Source: Lutimaribacter_A marinistellae
GTDB taxonomy: Bacteria > Pseudomonadota > Alphaproteobacteria > Rhodobacterales > Rhodobacteraceae
Reading direction: 5' to 3'
NCBI RefSeq assembly: GCF_042648365.1
Contig: NZ_JBHRXI010000017.1
Span: forward strand, 1 to 64,000
DNA: 64,000 nucleotides
Shown: piece by piece, positions 1-6,004 of the stretch
Layout: every line of letters starts with the position of its first letter
Numbering within the stretch: the first letter of the stretch is position 1
Notes under the pieces: model-generated
Told to the model about the DNA's origin: nothing
What the model saw: the letters and a program-made list of their open reading frames with translations, nothing else
Database searches by the model: none
Made by a program: the position numbers and the translations under genes

Positions 1-65
1 GTGCCTTGCTCGCCCTGCTTCAGGATGAAGGCCTTCTGCGCCTCCGTGAACTTCGATGCTTTCAT
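1..65 (-). CDS. IS3-family transposase OrfA, N-terminal fragment (runs off window)
   Basis: Only the first 21 or so codons are present, starting with ATG at 65 on the minus strand. The peptide begins MKASKFTEAQKAFILKQ, which matches the start of OrfA proteins of IS3-family elements. These carry a helix-turn-helix that binds the terminal repeats and are joined to OrfB by programmed frameshifting. The rest of the gene is outside the window, so it is unknown whether the element is intact. A GGAGAGGAG-like purine stretch upstream of the ATG can act as ribosome binding site. Confidence 0.75.
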   Translation of the reverse strand, partial: MKASKFTEAQKAFILKQGEQG

Positions 66-147
66 GCGATTCCGCTCCTCTCCCAGCCAAGGAAATTTAG
101 CGGAAAACTCCAGCTCCGAACGATCCAGTTTTCAAGGGGGCAGAGCA
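1..147 (-). mobile_element. IS3-family insertion sequence, 5' end only
   Basis: The first 147 bases hold the upstream end of an insertion sequence whose body lies before the window. Read on the minus strand, an inverted-repeat-like end rich in C (TGCTCTGCCCCCTTGAA, 147-131) is followed by about 65 bases of leader and then the start of an OrfA-type transposase at 65. The terminal sequence and the OrfA N-terminus are both typical of IS3-family elements. The far end and any target duplication cannot be seen. Confidence 0.75.
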
Positions 148-269
148 ACCGAAAGTTGCGCCCGCAGAGAAGGTCTGGAAGGAGCCCGCAGTGCCGGATG
201 ATGCAAAGCGAACAAATGCCCGCTTTGCATCTCTGAAAAGAAACCTCGGCGCAAATGGAAGGTGTTTAT

Positions 270-1022
270 CTACCCGACTTCGAGCGCAAACAAGGCGCCG
301 TCTGGATCACGAAGGACGAGCCCTTGGGCTCGAGCAGCTTTGTCTGCACCTTGAGATATCAAACGCGCGCCGTTGATCTCCGCAAAATTGCTCGCATCGG
401 AGACGGAAGTAACCTTGATGCTCGGCACCCAAGCCGGGTTTGAGCGTCTTGGCCAAGTTGAGGCATATTGAACTGCAACAACATCGCCCGATGGCCCGGA
501 GAAAGATACACGTTCCAGCTCGCGTTTCGGAGACATCTGCCATTCGAAAAGCTCAGCATAAAACGCTTTCGGAAATTGATCGCCGCTACCCACGTACACT
601 TCAGGCCCGAACTGTCGGTGCGGCACAGGGAAGCTGTGCCGTGAGAGGGACAGTCCGAAAAGCACGCCGAGCGGATCGCGGACGAGCGCATTGCGACCGA
701 CGCCAGGAACCTCGAATGGCGTTCGAACAATTTCACCTCCGAGCGCATCGGCGTGCTTTAACGCGGCATCGACGTCGGGGACTTCAACGTAAGCGATCCA
801 ACTATTTTTGTGGCGCGGAGGTGTCACGGCGAAACCGGCACCTGCTTCGTCGCCCAATAGCGCGAGGACGAAATCCTTCTCACCGCCGCCCCAAGCAAAG
901 TCTGTCGCCCGCTCGACTTGGTAGGTCCAGTCGGCGATGTGCTGGTAGAAATCCATTGAACGCTCTCTGTCCGAAGTAAAAAGATCGTGCCACACGATCT
1001 GCCCGGCTTTTGACTGCGTCAT
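270..1022 (-). CDS. VOC (glyoxalase/bleomycin-resistance) superfamily protein, two-domain
   Basis: A 250-residue protein made of two glyoxalase-like beta-alpha-beta-beta-beta modules. The first starts near IVWHDLFTSDRERSMDFYQ and ends near VRDPLGVLFGLS; the second runs from the middle to the C-terminal LVLRDPDGALFALEVG. The DPxGxxF signature is present in both halves. VOC proteins bind a metal or small molecule and act as lyases, dioxygenases or resistance proteins; the exact substrate cannot be told here. The reading frame is open further upstream, but ATG 1022 is chosen because AGGAGG sits 6 bases before it. The stop codon of rsgA is 5 bases upstream, so the two genes are translationally close and probably co-transcribed. 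Confidence 0.85.
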   Translation of the reverse strand: MTQSKAGQIVWHDLFTSDRERSMDFYQHIADWTYQVERATDFAWGGGEKDFVLALLGDEAGAGFAVTPPRHKNSWIAYVEVPDVDAALKHADALGGEIVRTPFEVPGVGRNALVRDPLGVLFGLSLSRHSFPVPHRQFGPEVYVGSGDQFPKAFYAELFEWQMSPKRELERVSFSGPSGDVVAVQYASTWPRRSNPAWVPSIKVTSVSDASNFAEINGARLISQGADKAARAQGLVLRDPDGALFALEVG

Positions 1023-1026
1023 CGAC

Positions 1027-2109
1027 TTACCTCCTGACATCTTTGAGTTTCTTGACGCCGCGAACCATCTTCCCAAACGCCTTATCCCGCGACCTGCGTT
1101 CCGCAAGGCTGGCCGAATTGAAGGCATCTTCGGCCAAGAGTTTGCGCCATCTCCCCAGCCGAAGAGCATTGAGGGCACCTTGTTCGACGGCCTTCAGTAC
1201 AGCGCATCCCGGCTCGGTCTCGTGCTGACAGTCGTTAAAGCGACAACCTGCGGCAAGCTCCTGAATGTCGGCAAACAAGTCATTGATCCCGTCCGCCGCA
1301 TCGGTGAGCTGCAATTCTCGCATGCCGGGGGTGTCGAGGATCAAACAACCATTGGGTATCGCATGAAGCTCGCGCCTCGTTGTTGTATGCCGTCCTTTTG
1401 CATCGTCCTCACGAATGGCCTGGGTCTCGATGGATTGGCTTTCGAGCAAGGCATTCGTCAGCGTCGACTTTCCAACGCCGGAGGAGCCCAGAAACGCCAC
1501 CGTCTTGCCCGGCCTGCACCACGAGGACAGTTGAGTCCGAGGCGCGCTTCCGCGGGCGTCCAGTGCGACCACCTCGATCATCTCCGACACAGCGCGGGCC
1601 GCATCGGTATAGCTTTGCGGGTCCGTCGAAAGGTCTGTCTTTGTCACGACGATGACGGGTGTGATGCCGGCCTCCAATGCCAGAGCGGCATAGCGTTCGA
1701 GCCGGGCCACCTTGAAGTCCTGATTGCAGGACGTGACAATGAAGGCTGTATCAATGTTCGCGGCAATCAGTTGTTCCTGCCGGTCTGTGCCAGGTGCGCG
1801 CCGCTTGATTAGGCTTGTGCGCTCAAGAACCCGACTGGGTTGCAGGTGCGAGGGATTCAGCATCAACCAATCACCGACAGTCGCATCCGGCCTGGGAGGA
1901 AGCATAGCATCAACACTGTAACCGAGAACGTGCAGTCCATTGCGATGCACTTCAACGACGCGAGCGGGAGGTGTCGCGGTTAGCTCGTCTACGCTGATCT
2001 GCTGAGCGAAAAAGGGTTGCCATCCCAGTGCCTGAAGAGGGTTAAGATTGGTGCGTGTTCCGAAGCTGCGAGCGCGCTGCGGAAGGAAATCCGTGTAGTC
2101 CCGACTCAT
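1027..2109 (-). CDS. rsgA: Ribosome small-subunit-dependent GTPase A (RsgA/EngC)
   Basis: A 360-residue circularly permuted GTPase that helps late maturation of the 30S subunit. The G motifs come in the permuted order typical of the family: TKTD (G4, residues 156-159), GSSGVGKS (G1, 208-215) and DTPG (G3, 259-262). An N-terminal OB-fold segment precedes them. The C-terminal zinc-binding cluster is seen as Cys289, Cys294, His296 and Cys302. The frame extends 31 codons further up, but ATG 2109 gives the usual family length. It is followed directly by the VOC gene on the same strand. Many alphaproteobacteria carry this branch of RsgA, sometimes as a second copy; whether another copy exists is not visible. 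Confidence 0.93.
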   Translation of the reverse strand: MSRDYTDFLPQRARSFGTRTNLNPLQALGWQPFFAQQISVDELTATPPARVVEVHRNGLHVLGYSVDAMLPPRPDATVGDWLMLNPSHLQPSRVLERTSLIKRRAPGTDRQEQLIAANIDTAFIVTSCNQDFKVARLERYAALALEAGITPVIVVTKTDLSTDPQSYTDAARAVSEMIEVVALDARGSAPRTQLSSWCRPGKTVAFLGSSGVGKSTLTNALLESQSIETQAIREDDAKGRHTTTRRELHAIPNGCLILDTPGMRELQLTDAADGINDLFADIQELAAGCRFNDCQHETEPGCAVLKAVEQGALNALRLGRWRKLLAEDAFNSASLAERRSRDKAFGKMVRGVKKLKDVRR

Positions 2110-2237
2110 GGGGTGTCCACTTTCATGTCTCTTGCCCAAGCTTTTCTTGGGCGCTGCTGGTAGGAAACGAATGTGCACATCAGGACATTCCGTAAGCATC
2201 AAGCCTACGGAAGCGCTTCAATTGTTCGATGTACACT

Positions 2238-2256
2238 GGGAGGCGTTCTGCCTCCC
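2238..2256. promoter_or_regulatory. Perfect 7-bp inverted repeat upstream of rsgA
   Basis: GGGAGGC and GCCTCCC are separated by GTTCT. No T-tract follows on either strand, so it is not a clear terminator. It lies about 130 bases before the rsgA start and could be a leader hairpin or a protein-binding site; the role is unknown. Confidence 0.3.
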
Positions 2257-2418
2257 CTCCTTACCAGGACATGAAGTCTCCATTTCGGACAGGAATTGAG
2301 TAGGGTATGGCAACACATAACGCAAGTGCTGCCGATTGATATGGACTTCTTCTTTGATAATTAGGAGCGGCCTTTCGACGGGACGAAAGGAAAGCCAACT
2401 ATGTCCAGCATAGTGGGC

Positions 2419-2444
2419 CAACACGGTTTGCGGACACCCCCAAA
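2419..2444. repeat. 26-bp direct repeat, copy 1
   Basis: The sequence starting CAACACGGTTTGCGGACACC is identical over 26 bases to 28724-28749, in the same orientation. Similarity continues more loosely on its left side (CATAG shared; TGTCC here, GTCC in the other copy). The left-flanking TGTCC can pair with GGACA inside the repeat. It looks like a leftover insertion-sequence end or a recombination site; the parent element is not identified. Confidence 0.6.
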
Positions 2445-2597
2445 CAATATGGCAGCTATTCTGGATGACCGTGTCTGATTGGCTCCCGTGATCCGTTCTT
2501 CTGAAGAGTCTTGGGTTTGAATTTGGTTTGTTCCTCCTACTATGAGACTAACGAGGCGAAAAAGGCGTTTCTGTGAAGAAAAAGCGGGTTAGTTCAA

Positions 2598-3041
2598 TTA
2601 TTTGGATGAGCTGCGGCACGCAGGTTCTTTCCGTGTTGGCGGTGCGTAGATGCAGTCTGCCAACGTCGCCATGTTCAGGCTGGCGATGAAGGCGCTTTCC
2701 GCCTTGGCCAGCCGGTTCTTGAGCCGACATGTCGGCGTTAGCGTGCAGGCATTTCCCTGCGGCGCAAAGCATTCGACAAGGGCTTGATCCGCTTCGAGCA
2801 GCGAGACAACCTCGCCAAGCCGGATATCGTCAGCTGGACGCGCCAGTATGGCGCCTCCTCCTCCGCCACGGCTGGTTTTCAGTAATCCGTTTGAGGCCAG
2901 GGTCGAAACGACTTTGGCCAGATGGTTACGGGAAACGCCGAATTCGGTGGCCAGTTCGGCGGTGCTGAAGGCCCTGTCGGGTGCGCCGGCGAGGCGCATC
3001 AGGACCCGCAGTCCGTAGTCGGTGAAAGAGGTGAGCCGCAT
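2598..3041 (-). CDS. nsrR: Rrf2-family NO-sensing repressor, NsrR-like
   Basis: A 147-residue Rrf2-type winged-helix repressor. The N-terminal half carries the DNA-binding domain (RLTSFTDYGLRVLMRLA and ELATEFGVSRNHLAKVV). Three cysteines, Cys91, Cys99 and Cys105, have the C-x7-C-x5-C spacing of NsrR proteins, which hold an oxygen- and NO-sensitive iron-sulfur cluster. In that family NO destroys the cluster and frees NO-detoxification genes. Here the target is likely nnrS, which is divergent and 109 bases away. The frame can start at GTG 3047, but AGGAG lies 5 bases before ATG 3041 and directly abuts the GTG, so ATG is preferred. Confidence 0.85.
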   Translation of the reverse strand: MRLTSFTDYGLRVLMRLAGAPDRAFSTAELATEFGVSRNHLAKVVSTLASNGLLKTSRGGGGGAILARPADDIRLGEVVSLLEADQALVECFAPQGNACTLTPTCRLKNRLAKAESAFIASLNMATLADCIYAPPTRKEPACRSSSK

Positions 3042-3055
3042 TGTCACTCCTATGA

Positions 3056-3106
3056 ATTAGTATTTGAGATACGTATTGATGCATACTAATCAGTAAATCA
3101 AATACT
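3056..3106. promoter_or_regulatory. Nested palindromes in nsrR-nnrS promoter region (candidate NsrR operator)
   Basis: ATTAGTAT (3056-3063) and ATACTAAT (3083-3090) form a perfect 8-bp inverted repeat around a smaller palindrome, ATACGTAT. A second pair, AGTATTTG (3059-3066) and CAAATACT (3099-3106), overlaps the same left arm. The GATGCATAC element inside resembles half of published NsrR sites. The position between divergent nsrR and nnrS fits an operator shared by both promoters. Confidence 0.55.
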
Positions 3107-3150
3107 GGTTCAGCGGAGGCAGGCACTTCGCACGAGATCGGGGGACACCG

Positions 3151-4356
3151 ATGAAACTCACTACAGCTCAACGCATACGCGACTGGACCGGTCCAGCCTT
3201 GCTGACCTACGGGTTCCGTCCATTTTTCTTTGGCGCTGCTGTCTGGGCGGCGCTGGCCATGGTGCTCTGGATCGGGGTGCTGACAGGGCAGGGCACGCTG
3301 CCCACCGCTCTGGATCCCGTTTCATGGCATGCGCATGAATTCCTGTTCGGCTATCTTGGCGCGGTCGTCGCCGGGTTTCTGCTGACGGCGGTGCCGAACT
3401 GGACGGGACGCTTGCCCATTGTCGGCTGGCCGCTGGCCGGGCTTGTGGCATTGTGGTTGGCCGGGCGGGCAGCGATGGCCGTGTCCGCCGGACTTCTGCC
3501 CGAATTGGCCGCCGTGATCGATCTGTCCTTTTCGGTCGTGCTCGCGGCTATCATCGCCCGAGAGATCGTGGCTGGAAAGAACTGGCGCAACCTGATCGTG
3601 CTGGGCATGCTCTGCGTCATGATCCTTGGCAACGGCGTGTTCCATTGGGAAGTGGCCAAGGGGTCCTACGCGGCGCAGGGCTATGGTTTGCGTTTGGGTC
3701 TTGCCGCAGGGATCATGATGATTGCGGTGATTGGCGGGCGCATCGTGCCGTCCTTTACGCGCAACTGGCTGGTGAAGCGGGGCGCAACGCGCCTTCCGGT
3801 CCCGCCGATGCAGGTGTTCGATCGGTTGGCGCTGTTGGGACTGATGAGCGCTTTGCTTCTCTGGGTCGCGCTGCCTACGGCTTTCGTAACTGGGGCCACG
3901 TTGTTGATCGCAGGGGCACTTCACGTGGGGCGCTTGTTTCGCTGGGCCGGGGCGCAGACACTGTCAGAGCCCTTGGTCTGGGTGTTGCACGCAGGCTATG
4001 CCTTTGTCCCGCTGGGCGCACTGGCAATAGGGGCAGAAGTGCTGCTGGGGACATCGGTAAGCGGCGCGGTCCAGCATCTTTGGATGGGAGGTGCGCTTGG
4101 CCTGACGACGCTGGCGGTGATGACACGCGCCACGCTGGGCCATACGGGACAGGAATTGACGGCGGGACCGGGAACAGTGGGCATTTACGGGGCTATGATC
4201 GCCGCGGTACTTCTGCGAGTGGCTGCGGGGCTGTGGCCCCAACATGCCGCCGCTTTGCATAGCCTGTCGGGTCCGGCGTGGATCGCATCCTTTGCCGGAT
4301 TTTCCACGGTATACGGTCCGCTTCTGCTGTGCCAACGTTCCGCAAAAGCCGCCTGA
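3151..4356 (+). CDS. nnrS: NnrS family haem/copper membrane protein
   Basis: A 401-residue, very hydrophobic protein with about twelve predicted membrane spans. It begins with the family signature: ALLTYGFRPFFFGAAVWAAL (residues about 16-35), followed by WHAHEFLFGYLGAVVAGFLL. NnrS proteins bind haem and copper, sit in the inner membrane and protect cells from nitrosative stress arising during nitrate and nitrite respiration. Conserved histidines (WHAHE, FHWE, GHTG) are present. The gene faces nsrR across palindromic operators and is followed after 4 bases by nnrU, so nnrS-nnrU form one unit probably induced by NO. Confidence 0.92.
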   Translation: MKLTTAQRIRDWTGPALLTYGFRPFFFGAAVWAALAMVLWIGVLTGQGTLPTALDPVSWHAHEFLFGYLGAVVAGFLLTAVPNWTGRLPIVGWPLAGLVALWLAGRAAMAVSAGLLPELAAVIDLSFSVVLAAIIAREIVAGKNWRNLIVLGMLCVMILGNGVFHWEVAKGSYAAQGYGLRLGLAAGIMMIAVIGGRIVPSFTRNWLVKRGATRLPVPPMQVFDRLALLGLMSALLLWVALPTAFVTGATLLIAGALHVGRLFRWAGAQTLSEPLVWVLHAGYAFVPLGALAIGAEVLLGTSVSGAVQHLWMGGALGLTTLAVMTRATLGHTGQELTAGPGTVGIYGAMIAAVLLRVAAGLWPQHAAALHSLSGPAWIASFAGFSTVYGPLLLCQRSAKAA

Positions 4357-4360
4357 TGCG

Positions 4361-5032
4361 ATGAGCATGGGCTGGTTCGAATTCGCCACTGCTTATCTGG
4401 CCTTCTTCCTGACGCATTCCATACCCATGCGTCCGCCTGTTCGCCCTTGGCTGCAGATGCGGCTGCGGCACAGAGGCTTCACGGTGGCGTACTCGCTGTT
4501 GTCACTGGCGGCGCTGGTATGGATCATCGGCGCGGCGAGCCAAGCGCCCCATTTGCCGCTCTGGGCCTGGGCACCCTGGTAAAACCATATCGTTTTAGCG
4601 CTGATGCTGCCCGTGTGCCTGATCTTGGCACTGTCGGTTGCCCGGCCAAATCCACTGTCGTTCGGAGGGGCACGGAACACGGACTTCGACCCGGGCCACC
4701 CTGGCGTCGTGCGGTTGACGCGGCATCCGCTGTTGTTCGCGCTGGCGCTTTGGGCGGCCGCGCATGTTGTGCCAAACGGCGACGTGGCCCACCTCTTGCT
4801 GTTTGGGACCTTAGCGCTGTTTGCCGTGTTGGGCGGGAGGCTTGTAGACCGGCGCAAGAAACAAGAAATGGAGCCGGACTGGCAGAATACGATCAACGCG
4901 GTGGCATGCACCTCCTGGGCCTCCACGCTGAGGGGCCCGGTTCCGCTTAAGCGTCTACTGCTGGGTGTCGCGCTTTATGTTGGTCTCATCTGGACGCATC
5001 CCTACCTGTTGGGGGTCAGCCCTCTGCCATAA
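4361..5032 (+). pseudogene. nnrU: nnrU with a premature TAA (NnrU family membrane protein)
   Basis: The reading frame from ATG 4361 to the stop at 5032 encodes a full-length NnrU (223 codons) interrupted by a single in-frame TAA at 4580-4582. The sequence before the stop ends WAWAPW; after it the same frame continues NHIVLALMLPVCLILALSVA. Family members have Gln at this point (PWQNH), so one C-to-T change (CAA to TAA) explains it. Downstream landmarks are intact: SFGGARN, FDPGHPGVVRLTRHPLL, WAAAHVVPNGD. NnrU is an inner-membrane protein linked to nitric oxide metabolism. A restart at ATG 4604 lacks a ribosome binding site. Either the gene is newly inactivated or the base is a sequencing error. 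Confidence 0.85.
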
Positions 5033-5050
5033 GGACATGCATCCGACGCG

Positions 5051-5797
5051 TCAGCTTGCTGCGTCGTCGATCAGGGGGGTAGGTTTGGCAAAGCGGCTCA
5101 GGTCGTCGCGATCCGCGATGCTGATCCGGCTGCCATTTACTGTCACGCCATAGGGCTGGAGCCCCTTGAACGCCCTGCTTAAATTTTCCGGCGTCATCCC
5201 AAGGACAGAGGCAAGGCGGCGCTTCTCGAATTCCAGTTCGAAATGCTCTACCTGCCCGGAGCGGTCCTGTTGCCGCAAAAGGTAATTGGCCAGCCGCTCC
5301 AAGGAACTGCGCAGCTTCAGGTCCTTTTGTGCCTTGATGACTGAGCGATAACACAGTGCCAGCTCGGACACGATCGCCCGCGCGAAATTGCCATCCGCTT
5401 CGAAAACAGCGCGCACGTCCTGGCTGGGGATCAGGGCGATACGGCTCTTTTCCAGCGTACGCGCGGACATGAGGTAGGGAGCGTCTCGGATCGTCGCGGC
5501 CAGAATGAAAGTCGAGATCGGCCGGACCGTCGCCATGCTGGTTTCGCGTCCGTTCCAGCTGCAAAACAGATCCACCGTACCGGAAAGCACCACGTGGAGG
5601 AAATCGCTTGGTTCGCCTTCCGAGATCAGCTCGATCTGGGGCGGAAAATTCTGAACGTAGGCCCCACGCATGAGCGATTGAAACTGCTCATCCGCCATGT
5701 CCTTGAACAAATGCAGCGCCTTTACATCCGGAAAACTCGACTCGTGCATCAGTATCGGCTCAGCTTCTGTGGTGATTGATGTTTTTCGCGCGGACAT
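5051..5797 (-). CDS. narR: Crp/Fnr-family regulator, NarR-like
   Basis: An N-terminal cyclic-nucleotide-binding-type beta-barrel (about FKDMADEQFQSLM to TLEKSRIALIP), a long dimer helix and a C-terminal helix-turn-helix (RRLASVLGMTPENLSRAF). The N-terminal cysteine cluster of true Fnr is absent; the protein has almost no cysteines. That and its place, divergent from narK, point to NarR, the nitrate/nitrite-responsive activator of narKGHJI in Paracoccus. An NnrR/DnrD-type NO sensor is the alternative. The stop lies 18 bases from the end of nnrU (convergent). The start is uncertain: ATG 5797 or ATG 5749 are both possible and neither has a strong Shine-Dalgarno sequence; a frame open to 5947 is unlikely to be used. 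Confidence 0.75.
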   Translation of the reverse strand: MSARKTSITTEAEPILMHESSFPDVKALHLFKDMADEQFQSLMRGAYVQNFPPQIELISEGEPSDFLHVVLSGTVDLFCSWNGRETSMATVRPISTFILAATIRDAPYLMSARTLEKSRIALIPSQDVRAVFEADGNFARAIVSELALCYRSVIKAQKDLKLRSSLERLANYLLRQQDRSGQVEHFELEFEKRRLASVLGMTPENLSRAFKGLQPYGVTVNGSRISIADRDDLSRFAKPTPLIDDAAS

Positions 5798-5911
5798 CTG
5801 ACATTTGTCATCAAGTCGCGTGACCAATTGTCCATGTCTACTTGATAGCGCATCAGACGGCTTCTGACAAATTCCCGTAACGCATTTATTTCTCTTAACT
5901 TTTCTCGGTTT

Positions 5912-5925
5912 CTGATCTGGATCAA
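5912..5925 (+). promoter_or_regulatory. Fnr/NarR-type binding box upstream of narK
   Basis: CTGATCTGGATCAA differs at one position from the Fnr-family consensus TTGAT-N4-ATCAA. It lies 80 bases before the narK start and between divergent narR and narK. A TATTGG hexamer near 5953 is roughly where a -10 element would be if the box is centred near -41. It is the likely site for anaerobic or nitrate-dependent activation of the nar operon. Confidence 0.65.
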
Positions 5926-6004
5926 GTTCGATTTGTGCTCTGCCCACAAGGGTATTGGCAATCCCGTACGGGATACCGACGCCATTCTCTTAGGAGGGCC
6001 TGCC

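Larger units (their letters stand above)
2110..2597. other. Intergenic region between rsgA and nsrR
   Basis: This stretch of 488 bases has no convincing gene. It contains a perfect 7-bp hairpin (GGGAGGC, 2238-2244, with GCCTCCC, 2250-2256) and one copy of a 26-bp sequence repeated at 28724. A 68-codon open frame on the minus strand (2218-2424) covers both; it starts beside the repeat and resembles no protein I know. The mix suggests remnants of mobile DNA upstream of rsgA. Confidence 0.5.

Noticed and set aside
3076..3103. Possible Fnr box (TTGAT ... ATCAA) in the nnrS promoter
   Set aside because: The half-sites do not have the required 4-base spacing; the palindromes fit NsrR better.
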